Shown here one piece after another: positions 25,701 through 37,489 of a stretch of DNA of 64,000 nt. The position numbers were made by a program, and so were the translations under genes. The stretch covers positions 124,001 to 188,000 of the forward strand of contig OENT01000088.1 of the NCBI GenBank assembly GCA_900239685.1, in the 5' to 3' direction. How positions within the stretch are numbered: the stretch's first letter is position 1; the number at the start of each line of letters is the position of its first letter. Source of the stretch: Rotaria macrura. Taxonomy: Eukaryota; Rotifera; Eurotatoria; Philodinida; Philodinidae. Below the pieces are notes generated by a model. It saw only the letters and a list, made by a program, of their open reading frames with translations. It was not told the DNA's origin and made no database searches.

Positions 25701-28700
25701 GCGTTTACTGAAAAGAAAAAATTTATGGAAGAACTTGTCGATGATTTACCATTAGATGCAGAAAAATGGTATCGATTTCAAATGGAGAAAATCAATAGTC
25801 GATTACCGAGATATGAACAAGGTATACGTGATGACCGTGTACCAGATTTTATGCCTGATCCGTGGCAAGTTGAATTTCTCGATGCTGTTGATAAGCAACA
25901 GTCAATTGTTATTGTTGCATCAACTGCGTCAGGTTAGTTTTAACTTTAAATTCTTGTTTCTTTTTCTCATTCATGTATTATATACAATTTTCAGGTAAAA
26001 CTTATGCATCATATTATGCTATGGGTAAAATACTCAAAGATAAAGACGATGCAAGAGGTGTCTGCGTATATGTGGCACCAACTAAACCATTGATCAATCA
26101 AGTTGCAGGTAAAATAAAATTGTTCGATTTGACATTGGAATGTACTATAAAATGCGATCAGTTGAAACTAATCGATAGCAAGCGTTCCATGACTGATATT
26201 CAATTACCATGTATAAGTAGAACGGAAAAGAAGTTTTAATTATTTCTCACATATGTTTCTTCGCTTCGACAAAATATAGATCTACTAATCTTTTATGCAT
26301 ACCATATTCATTTGATATACGAAGTCAAGTTATAATTCATTCGAATAGATCTAATCAATCTTGAACTAACGTTCACGTTAGTCTGTGATGTAAAATAATA
26401 GAAACGAAAGTTATTGATTTATTTATTTTTCTTCTAAAATAAGGTATGAATAACAAAAAAAAGAAAACCGGCACTTGTAATTTGACTTGAACATCGAAAG
26501 AATTATTGTTCATCGAATGAATTCTAAATTCGTTAGCAAATATGTGTATTCTTTTAGAGTCTATATTCGATTTGACGCTCATGCGATCTTTCAATGAATA
26601 AAAGAACAATATGCTTGGCATTTATTTCTTTGATTCTTTTATTTTTGGCAAGTTAGAAAAACTAATCAGAAAAATGTTCGTTATCTATAAAGGATTAATG
26701 GTATTTATTAAAATGAGAAACTAGTGAATCATTTTTTTTCTCAAATCGATGTGATAACTAGATTTATTTCTAAACGATCTGTGGTTGCAAATGATCACTA
26801 ATCGTTTCTCACTATCTTTAGTTTAACAGTATATACATTGTGATAGATATTGTTGATATAGAACGATAGATCATATTTGATTGATATCTCGTTCTCATAC
26901 TTAAATTACTAGTGACTTTTATCGAAAATTACTTCTAAATAGAGAAACGAAGCAAATTTCTCTGCAATTAAAGAAATATAGTAGCAATTGTCCTAGTTCA
27001 CATTAAGAGTAATTTACCAACCAATTTTACTCATTTTCAGGTACTATTTATTCCAAATTTGGTTCTGTATTTGGAACTTTTACACGAGATTATGAAATGA
27101 ACATGGAAAAATGTCGCATATTGGTTACTGTACCTGAATGTTTAGAAATGCTACTCTTATCACCAAAGTATCAGAATTGGTGTCAACACATTCGATATTG
27201 TATCTTTGATGAAATTCATTGCATGTCTGCTGACATTGGTTCGGATGTTTGGGAACGAACAATGTTACTCATTAATTGTCCTATGATTGGACTTTCAGCT
27301 ACAGTTAACAATGGTGAAAGCTTACAAACGTGGATAGCAAGTGTCGAAAAACAACGAGCCATGCTATTTAAAACATCCAAACCACGTCAAGTATGTTTCA
27401 TCTCGCATCTCGAACGTCTAGCAGATTTGAATAAATATTTATATTCAAATCGAGAATTGTATCCTCTTCATCCAATTGGTCTCATGACTTCAAAACAATT
27501 AACAGCACGGGGTATGCCAAGAGATATATCATTTTCACCATTTGAAACACTTCGATTAAATGAAGCCATGCAAAAAAATCATGTTAACAGTAAAACAATT
27601 CCAACATTAACTGAATATTTTTCACCCGGTTGGATTGTTGAACGGAATATGTGTAATTCATATTCACGTATTGTTTGTGATCAATTTACTGATTTAATTC
27701 GTAATAAGGAAAATTCTACTGTCGATTCAATATCGTCAATGTTAAATCCCATGGCATCAGAGAAAATTAATTATCCAGAAAGAAAACCGATGGCATCATT
27801 AATTGGTGACTTCGTATTAACATTGAAAGAGAAAAATCTTCTTCCTTGCATTGTTTTTATGAATAGTCGTCCATTATGTGAAGAATTAGCTGAAAGTCTA
27901 ACACAATATTTCGAAGAACTGGAAAATGAATTACGACAAACAAAATATAAACATCAAATCGAAACTCTAGAAAAACGTTTGATACAAATAGAGAAAGGAC
28001 AAAAATCAGCTAAACCGAAAAAAGTTGTTAAAACTCCAACTAAACGCGGTGAGGATGAAGAAAATAGCAATGATAAACCAGCTGAATTACAACAGATGGC
28101 TGAAGAAGATCAAAGTCAATTACGTTTATCAGGTTACGAACAAGATTTATTATATGGTATCTTAGAAGAAGGTACTTTAGCAAATCGACGTACATGTGAC
28201 GGAGAAATAGTTGATCGATTGATTGAAAGAGCGGCCTCGTCCAACCCAAGATTAGTACGGTATATAAAACGTGGTGTAGCTTATCATCATCCACAATTGA
28301 AAAATAAAAGTCGATTAGCAGTAGAAGGTCTCTTCCGTAATCGATACGTTCAAATTGTCTTCTCAACGTGGACACTCGGTATGTAAAGCATATGTAGACA
28401 AGTAAATTTTAATCAATATTGTGATCTTTATTTTTTCTAGCTCTGGGTGTTCACATGCCGACGAAAACAGTTGCCTTCATTAAAGATTCTATTGAACTTG
28501 ATGCTTTACAATATCGGCAATCATCGGGTCGAGCAGGTCGTCGAGGTTTCGATGTTCAAGGAAATATTGTTTTTATCGATATTCCTATCACGAAAATTCG
28601 TCATTTAACTCTTGCACCTATACCTAATATTCAAACACATATGACAACTAGTGTAACATTTCTCATGCGTCTTCTATATCTATATTCAAATGCTGAAGAT

Positions 28701-29814
28701 AAAAAGGATGCTATCAACCGATCGCTCATTGCTCTTCAATGTTCGTTTGCTGCACAAACATCCACGAAACATGATTTAATCGATATACAAACTCGATATC
28801 ATTGCTTACATACATTAGATTTCCTCTATCGATTAAATCTGATCAATCATCAAGGTGATTTAATTGGTCTAGCTGGATTTTTAACACAACTGCACAATAT
28901 CGAGCCAGCAAATATTTTATTCGGTTATTTAATGGATACGAAAATGTTTCATGTATTAAATGATGAGGAGAAAATTGGTCATTTATTAGCATATATTTTT
29001 ACGAATAGACCACAGTAAGTTAATTTTCTATTCTATTATTCTCAACTAAACCAGTATTTTGCTTAGGTTTATGATACGTCGGCCATCATCAAATGCTTCC
29101 TCGCCTATAAGAGAAAAATTATTGTTCGATTCCAAATTTTCACTTGGATCGATTACATCTGAAATTCGTCAACGCATTCAATCATACAATGAATTGGTTA
29201 AAGAAATCTATGGCGCGTACATAGAGAATGTTCAACAAAAGATGCGCTCGTTCAATAATGGTCAAGAATATGTATTACCTTTCTCAAACGTTTCATTTAA
29301 TCAATTATCAGACTATGATAATGGAACATTTGAATATGAACTTCATCATCATCATTCTCAACAAACACAGAATCCATCAATATCGCCGTTTGCGGGTCCA
29401 TCTGGTCTTACACATAAACAATTCATGTCCAATTATAATCCGATCATAGGTTCATGCGATCTGGCCTATCCGATTGATTTATCAACACGAATCGTACCAT
29501 TTTTTGACATCAATTCTTATGACCATACAAAGGCAAGTTATCATGTGAATAGTTATGCATTCGATTTTCTGAGACATGGTTCCGAAAAACTACTTATGTC
29601 AGAAAATCAAATAGATCGCAATGAAACATTTCAATTGCTATCAGAATTTCTTCTTTCATTAAAAACAATCAATGATTCACTCGATTCGATCATAGAAAAT
29701 GGAATCAAACAAAATTCAGCTTACGATGAAAGACAATTCTTCACAACAATAAAGAAAAAATTATCAAGCATTAAAGATGATTTCTCAAATAAATTCTATA
29801 AAGAATTCAAGTAA
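22713..29814 (+). CDS. DDX60: DDX60-type DExH-box helicase with N-terminal extension
   Basis: Nine exons: 22713-23045, 23100-24840, 24903-24931 (29 bp), 24989-25080, 25148-25932, 25995-26108, 27041-28378, 28441-29014 and 29067-29814. They give 1917 aa (human DDX60 about 1712). Human DDX60 begins shortly before a PIN-like segment, which here starts at [10 protein letters not shown], about residue 257. The first ~215 residues, including an Asp/Glu/Ser-rich stretch, are therefore extra. The Ski2-like helicase core has motif I ASTASGKT (about 993, split by an intron inside Gly), [13 protein letters not shown], motif II DEIH (about 1087) and motif III SAT (about 1116). It also has GIGYHH-equivalent [16 protein letters not shown] and motif [12 protein letters not shown] (about 1502). 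The C-terminus ([15 protein letters not shown]) is complete. DDX60 is an antiviral cofactor of RNA sensors in vertebrates, and in other animals an RNA helicase of uncertain role. Intron 6 (26109-27040) is long. Assignment of the first exon is the least certain part. Confidence 0.9.
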
Positions 29815-29966
29815 AGAAAGCACATATTTATGAATTAGGTCATAGTTCTATTCTAATTCTTTTCGTTTTCGTTTTTGTTGGTATGAAAATTTTTTCATTA
29901 CTTATAGGCACATTCTTTTTGTATTTTTTTTTGTTTTTCGCATTTATTAACATGATGCGAGTATAA

Positions 29967-29972
29967 AATAAA
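29967..29972 (+). terminator. Poly(A) signal of the DDX60-type gene
   Basis: A canonical AATAAA lies 153 bases after the DDX60 stop codon and is followed by A/T-rich sequence. It is the first such hexamer downstream of the coding end. Confidence 0.5.
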
Positions 29973-32900
29973 ACTAAGAATTTACCCGTGATATGAAATA
30001 AGGCATTTTTTGAATATGTAATCCTTTGAACTTTTAAACGAAGCTACACATGTGAACAATCAAGTAAACAGATGTCAGCATGCAATCATCAACTTAAGAT
30101 TGAATTCAAAATTTGACTCAAGAAAAGAAAAAGTACTAAAATCAAAGCAAAGTTTTCGACTTCAAAATCAATGCTATTCTAATCAGATCGAGCCACTTAA
30201 ATACATATTACATTGGAAATACGATGAGTAGTACAGTTAAATGAGTAGTTTATTGCAGATAGAAATTGAATTGAAAATTCTACGTAAATAATGAAGAGTT
30301 CAACATTCGACATTGATAACAATCTACGATGACAACTATTGTCTTAATTCATTGTTGCCTCGCGCATGATTTAAGTTGAAATGAATTCAAATTAAGCTAG
30401 ACAAATATGAACTTGAATTTTTGTCTGTTACATTGAAATAAGATTTTTACGAAGCTATTTATTTAAAAATGCAACTGTCGTTACCTAATATGACTAACAT
30501 TCACATCATAGTATTAATTGTGTGTTTTTACTTTGAGAACAAGAAACGAGCACTGATTTCTCTCGTTAGTGTGTAATACTTAAATTTAAACAAAAGAAAA
30601 AGAAAATAGAATACACAGTACGAACAATGTCAATCATCGAGTGAATTCATGCATTTTTAATTAGATATGTACATGCTAGATTTTTCATGAATTTCAAGAC
30701 GTTAAGTTACATAACTAGATTAAAACTTTCCGACTATTCTATAAATAATTTATTCGGACTTGCTCTATTTGTATTCCATATTGTCTCTCGAGAGACATGA
30801 ATAGTAAAGGTCATACTCTTTTGGAATATTTATTTTCGAGGCTACACACGCGGAACATGATTCATTTGTTTCAATATATATATATTCTATCAATTAGAGA
30901 CAAAACAAATTATCTCGAAATATTCAAATATCTCTTATTTTTAAGTAATAATCAAATGTGAATAATAATATCTTATTTAATCAATATATATGATTATTTG
31001 TCAATAAATCATTCTATTCATTATATTGGCCAAGTTCAATCTTATTAAACACACACAAACGAATTCATATTCACATGTTTTACAGTTATTAACACTCTTG
31101 AAAAATGAATTCCAATATCTAATTAACAAATAGAATCAGATATACAAACGTCTAATTAACTAAAATATTTTCGTTAACAAAAGTCAAGTTGCAAAAATCT
31201 TCTACATAGAAATGTATCGATTCAATATCTTTAAGACATATCTTTACAACTTCAATATCTTGCTCATTCAAAAGAAAATGAAATGAAAAGAATAAATAAT
31301 CATTATACTCAAGTTTTATGTTAGCATGTAATCAAATCGACAAGTTTTATGGATGTTAAAACTTATGACAACGCTCTTCATATATACATATATATCTACG
31401 TTTGAATCAAACCTATGCTAATAACATATATATCAAGTAAACTTTCGTATTCTCATACTGTTATGATTATTACTATTATTATTATTATTATTGTCGATAA
31501 GAAATTCTGTAATATATTCTTTGCATGATTCCATCTTGAAGAAGAAGAAAAGGAAATTACATAACTAAGACTATAGATTTCTTTTGCTAAAGAATATTTC
31601 TATATTCATACTATGCTTGATTATCAATATGAAACGTGTCATGCTCAAATAAGAAGAATGTGAAAAATGGGGCGTGTCCAGTTTTAAATCTAAATCTAAT
31701 GTTAACAGCTGTTACGCGCTCTACTTGCTGATTATCGATAAATAACAGATGATTTCAACTAACTGCAAAATACAAAAAACAAAAAGGCAAAGGAAAATAT
31801 CATCTGTGCACACGCGCATGCACATACATATTTAATGATAATGAGTGATATACTCTTCACACACTCGAATGAATTCACATCAAGATTATATTGGTAGACA
31901 TAGTTTGTCATCAATCGCTTGAGATAGATAGACAGACAGAAAAAATTTTTCCCTAATCAGTTTTCATTGATGACAACATAGAATCAATCGAAAATGAATT
32001 TATGACTACCCATATTGATTTGTGTGCGTATGTGGTCATCACTAACACTTCAAATAGAAAACGAATTCATCATCATTAGGAAATGGAACGTGTGTGCATA
32101 TATATTCGTAGGAAAAGAAAGAGTTCATTAAGAAGGAAAAAAAATTTACTTTCTTCTTCTAACGCAATCAAATTTACATGACATGCATCAATCGTTTTGC
32201 CGACAGACGCTGTCGTCATATTCTTCTTTTCTCTGACCGTTATGAACTTGAGTTAAAATGAACAGATGCTATATACTGATGAGAACATGTAATATGAAAC
32301 GGAAAAGTATCAGAATGTGACACCCATTTGAACGAGTATTTACCGTTTTCTTTTTTTTCTTGTTGATACTCCAAACAGACAGGATATAAGCACGCATACA
32401 CACACACACACACATATATATATATATTTGTATTGCCTGACTATCAACTATGTTAATGACAAAAAAAAATTTTTTTCCTGTCCTCTGTGATGGATGGATG
32501 ATCAGTATGTATATATAGAAGGGCGTTGACAAAATTTTCTTTTTTCGTAGCAAACCTAAACGATAAATATATGCACGCGTATACCAAATAAATTTGTAAT
32601 ATGCATTTAACACACGCCTTTACCCGTAAGCAATACAAAATGATGATCGATGATTTTTGAAAACAATATAAACAATCGATTGAATCTCAGATCTGGTTTT
32701 CTGTTGTTTTTCTGAACTTTAAAACTGAATAAAATACTAGTCTATTCTTGATAACTGTTGAAACAGATGTTCTCATTGCTACGACTGAATGTTTCTGCAG
32801 CTGCGCTCTTTCGTTCTTCTTTTTTTCTGTTGTCTAATTACTAAAGTCGGCAACTCATAAACTGATTTATCCATATGGTACAGTGATCGCATAATTATCA

Positions 32901-35023
32901 TTGATTCTTGAAAAGTTGTGTGTGTCGATGTTGATATGATGAACAAATCAAATAGTTGATTGATTTTCGTTCTTCTTGTTCTTCTTCTTTTCAAGTGTTA
33001 TATATCAATCGAAAGTTTTCTTTTCTTTGAAAAAAATCAGTCAAGTGTGTGATAACAATCTTTGATCATTGACAGCCGCTTTCGTTTTCCATTGATAAAA
33101 AAAAAAAAGAACGGGAGTGAACTCGAAATATATTGTAAGCAAATTTTATTTTTTTTAAGTATTGTTTAAATAGTGTGAACATGCTTCAAGCATTGCGACT
33201 AATTGAAGTATTGTTTCGACGAAAAAAAAAAACTCGTAGAATAGTTTCATTTTAGATACATTATAGACGAGATCAAACTCCGAATGAAATAGCTAGCTTA
33301 AGGCAAATGACGTTTCATCGATCACTACTCTCTTGTTTTATGTCCATTAACCATTGTGTTATTTTCCACTCGTCGACACCTTAATAAAAACGAACACTCT
33401 CATACACACATACATTTTTACATTAACCGTTATCTTGATCAGTGATGTCATTTATTCAAGTGTGTCAAACTCGAATCCTTATCATTCTCTTCACCTATCA
33501 AAACACTAAATCATTTTTTTGTTTTGTGAGATATGATGTGAGTGCTCCTTAGGGGGTTGAGTTTTTTTTCACACATAACATTTGTATATCGGATATGACA
33601 CAATCAAATCACAATTTTTAATAAACAAAAACATGATGATTCTAGTCATCATCATCATCATAATCACAAAGGAAACCGTAGGAATCAATTCTCTAGTTTC
33701 TATAAACAAATATTGAGACAAGTATGACTACATTAGATATATACAATAGAAGTAAACACATGAAACCTTCTCGATTTTCAAACTAATATTTGTTTTATTC
33801 AAGAATAAAAATAACACAACGATTCTCTCGTTTTTTTTTGTATTTTAATTAGGAAAAAAACAGACAACATTTTCTCATTATTGGATAAAATTCCGTTCTG
33901 TTCATTTCTCTTTTGAAATCATTTTCAGACATAATAACATCTGGAGAAACATATATATATATATACATATATCAATGATAAGACAGAACGATATGTTGTC
34001 AACAAAACGTACGTTGACCAGCCCGGTCAATTTCGTTCGTATGACTCTTAAGTGATAGTAAACTTAATCTCTCTTTCAATCTATAGGCTTTTCATCTTAA
34101 CAAGCATGAACACAAAAAAACTCGCCGTAATGAAACAGCTGTGATAGGAAGAGAAAGAGAAAGAGAACAGAATCAAAATGACTTTGACCGTTTGGTGAAC
34201 TTGTGTTAATACACATACGGTACCGTACGTAGACTCGATCAAACAACATAATATAGAGACGCGTACAAAATAAAAATCGATTTTCTATCTCTGCACGTTT
34301 GTTTATTCAAGACCAAAAAAAAAAGAAAAAATATAAAAAAAAGACAGAAAAGTAAACTACATGCACGTATACATAGATTTATTTTATACCTGAGACAAGG
34401 TTCTTCATATTATATATTTTTTTCTCTCTACGTACACAAAAGAAAAAGAAGAAAAATAATAATAGCAACTAATGCGTGTACGACTTTTATAAAAAAAATC
34501 AACACAGACACACAAAAAACAGGTATTTTATACTAATCACACACACCCAAAAAAAAAGCAAAAAGAAAAAAAAAACAAAATCTACGTGCGCCTAAACTTG
34601 ACAACGAGACAAAAAAAAATAAGTTAGGCTCAAAGCTCGCATACACAAATATATAGATAGATAGATAACTACAGCTAAAAAGAACAGGCAAACGAAAACA
34701 AAAAAAAATTCACTCCTCACATGTGAGCAGTTTCTCTTTTTTTTCTCTTTAAGAAAAAGAAAGTCAAGGGACGGGAGCGGGAATGAGGAAAGCAAAACAG
34801 TTTTAGACTAGTGGGTCACACACACATGCTCATTCACAATGAGAATAAACATCTTAGTTTTTTTCTCTTCCGGGTTAATACATCAAATCCCTGATCAAGA
34901 TAACTGTACACAAAATAGAAACAGTAACGTAAAAAAATACACAGAAATAAATTAAAGATAATAATAACCTGAGAGAAACAGCGCGCGACAGACAGAGAAT
35001 ATATATTTATATATATATATACT
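29973..35023. other. 5-kb non-coding stretch, probable MEX3 3' UTR plus spacer
   Basis: No frame here looks coding on either strand. The interval separates the convergent ends of DDX60 (+) and MEX3 (-). MEX3 genes often carry long regulatory 3' UTRs, so the part nearer 35 kb is best read as MEX3 3' UTR on the minus strand. It contains many A/T-rich tracts, CA/TA microsatellites and several UGUAUAUA words on the minus strand (for example around 31385, 33735 and 33960). These resemble Pumilio sites but are expected by chance in such A/T-rich DNA. From 33.8 to 34.8 kb there are dense poly-A/poly-T runs. Confidence 0.45.
32396..32427. repeat. CA/TA microsatellite
   Basis: An alternating (CA)n run passes directly into (TA)n. 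Simple sequence of no coding value. Confidence 0.8.
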
Positions 35024-36306
35024 TTAAGCAAAACCCATTGATGTTTTCATTGATATAAAATTAAAATTTGTCCAAATTGAATCAAAATTTTCATCCGATA
35101 TTTGTTCAAATGATGAATTTAAATCTAATTGATCATTAAATGAAGGTAAAAATGATGATTGTGATACCGTACGATATGTCGATTTGATTTTATCATCTTG
35201 AGGAAATGGTAATGATAAATGATGAGAAAATTTTGTTGGATTTACGGTTGATGATGATGTTGAAGTTGATGTATTATTATTTAATTTAACCCATTTTGAA
35301 CAACTTTGATTTGCATCAATAATATCAGTAATAGAAAATAATTCTTTGTCAAAATCATTTTCTTCTATATCTGATGTTTGACCTGTACGGGCAGCAATAT
35401 GACTTTCGATTTCAATACGTGCTGCTTCGACATTTTCAGGTAAACCAGCTATTTCAAAAACAGGTTCTTTATCACGACCTGGTGTAACAATATATGTATT
35501 GGTTGTTTGTTGTATACGTTTTATTGTTGCACCTTTCGGACCAACAACAAGACCAACAACACGATATGGTACACGAACTTGTATTGTTATTTGTTGAATA
35601 TTGGTTGTTGGTGTTGTCGATGTTGATGTTGATAATGATGGATATATTAAACTATTATAATGTAAATTCGTGTTACTTCCACTACTCGTACTGCTATTCG
35701 ATGAAATGCTCGTGCTAGTTTGCTTTCGAGCTAAATGGAAAATGCAAAGCAATACTATGAATTTTTAATTCTGATATTGGTCTTTTCATATTATCATACC
35801 AGCTCGTATTTGTGAAAAATGTTCAGCAGCTGACAAAATTTCTTTTTTAGCTTGATAAACATCTTCTTTTCGACCTGTTATTATAAATAAAGGTTGATCG
35901 CCACGTACAGGAGTCTTAATATATGTATTTGTTTTTGTACGAAGTGCTTTTATCTTACAACCTAACGATAAAGATTATTTTTCGTTATAGAAATATTTGA
36001 GAATCTCAATTTGTTTTTTTTTGTCCTAATATAATTACCTTGTCGACCAACAATTTCAGCAACATGTTCTGAACTTGGCACCGGTACGCATTCGGTCATA
36101 TTTTGACTTCGTTTACCAATCGAATCATATGTTGACGATGATAATAGAGATGGTGGTGGTGATGATAACTTTTGTTGATGATCAAAACAATACGATAATT
36201 CATTGATGTCATATTGTTGTTGACAAGCAGCCAGAAGAAGAGATGATGATAATGATGAATTGGATGATGAACGTTGAAAATCACTTATGATTGATGCACT
36301 CGGCAT
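35024..36306 (-). CDS. MEX3: MEX-3 family RNA-binding protein, two KH domains
   Basis: Three exons on the minus strand: 36306-36039, 35961-35800 and 35730-35024, phase-consistent, 378 aa. KH1 carries [19 protein letters not shown] then GRQG (about residues 87-90) and [17 protein letters not shown]2 carries [19 protein letters not shown] (GXXG about 207-210) and [15 protein letters not shown], closed by [19 protein letters not shown]. Both GXXG loops are intact. These segments are almost identical to metazoan MEX3, which binds short bipartite motifs in mRNA 3' UTRs to control translation and decay in germline and embryo. The C-terminal part (residues 250-378) is Ser/Asn-rich, with no C3HC4 RING, so a ubiquitin-ligase function is not expected. 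The RING is present in vertebrate MEX3 and absent in C. elegans MEX-3. The region between KH1 and KH2 is a Ser/Thr-rich linker of about 45 residues. Confidence 0.95.
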
Positions 36307-37489
36307 GATTTTGAAAAAATTTTAAAATAACCTAAACGAAAAAAAAAAAGGCGTATGTCATAAATAGTTCTACGGAAGATATCTAGTTATTAATAAATCA
36401 GCAACAACTCTAACTATGTCGAATGAAGAATACATATTATTATCGTACACGCATAGACCTACCGCTCTATATATATATATATAAGTATGTGTGTGTGTGT
36501 GTCCAGTCGACGACGAAATGTGAATGTGATGATTAATGCTTACAAGCTCGACCCTTCTCTCCTATATATTGGTAGACACAGAGAGAGAGAGAGAGAGAAG
36601 AAGACGAAGAAGAAGAAGAAGAAAAAGAAGAGAGAGAGAGAGAGAGAGAGAGTATAGCACGAAAGAACGGTAAAGAACGAATGGAAAATGTGTACAATCT
36701 CTCTCTTCCACCTGAGTGGTGGGTGGGTACTTGTTGAATTTTTTCCTTTTTTTTTCCTTAAAACTTTTTTCTCTGATGAACTTTGAACTACTAACCAATC
36801 TAGGTAGTTCTAAACAAGTACAACAATAAGAAGAAGAACAAGAACAAGAAGAAGAACAAGAGCAAAAAAGGAAAGAAGAGAACTGCCCTTTTCTATGTAC
36901 CTTTGAATTGATGCCTTAGCAGTTTCTTCTCTGCCTTACTAGTGTAAGATAGTTACAGCAAAAAAAAAAAAGAACTACATTCAGACACTGATGACGAGAG
37001 TGACACATAAAAGGAATTCGATTTGTAGTACAAACAAGAATTTTGACGCCCTTACGGTTTCCATCTGATGTCAAATATTCGACTGAGGAAAAAGAAAAAG
37101 AATGAGAAGAACGTGATACTATGCATCGTATAGAATCAGTTAATTAGATAATCGCAATGCGCGATTTGTTCTATGTTTGTTTATCGATAGAATAAAGCGA
37201 TTTGAATGAAATACATTCCGATGAAAATAATCGTCTAATAAAGATAAATTAAAAGATATCTGATATATTACAAATATGAAAACGGTCATCATGAGTAATC
37301 TAAAATAGAAAAAAAAGGTCAGATTCTAATGAGAAATATCAAAATTTGTGAATTTACTTAATTGAGAAATTTCAGAAAAAGAGGAAAAAAAATTAAATAA
37401 AAAAAGAGAGAAGAATAATACTAATCAAGTGAAAGGTTAATAAGATCTATGTTTCTTTTTTTGTTAAGCAAAATAAATAATGATTTTGA
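36307..37489. other. MEX3 upstream region with GA-rich tract
   Basis: Read on the minus strand, a strong acceptor (poly-T then CGTTTAG, AG near 36332) lies about 25 bases before the MEX3 ATG, so the 5' UTR is spliced or trans-spliced. A GA/GAA-repeat tract occupies 36579-36653. Further A-rich runs and a TA/TG microsatellite (36469-36501) follow. No coding frame is credible. The far end abuts the TMEM115 stop, which is on the same strand. Confidence 0.5.
36579..36653. repeat. Purine (GA/GAA) repeat
   Basis: Two (GA)n runs flank a GAA-rich centre, giving about 75 bases almost free of pyrimidines on the plus strand. It sits about 300 bp upstream of MEX3. It could be a GAGA-type promoter element or simply a microsatellite. 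Confidence 0.7.

Noticed and set aside
31385-33970. Pumilio-like UGUAUAUA sites in the putative MEX3 3' UTR
   Set aside because: The words overlap TA microsatellites and are expected often by chance in DNA this rich in A and T, so I do not list them as sites.
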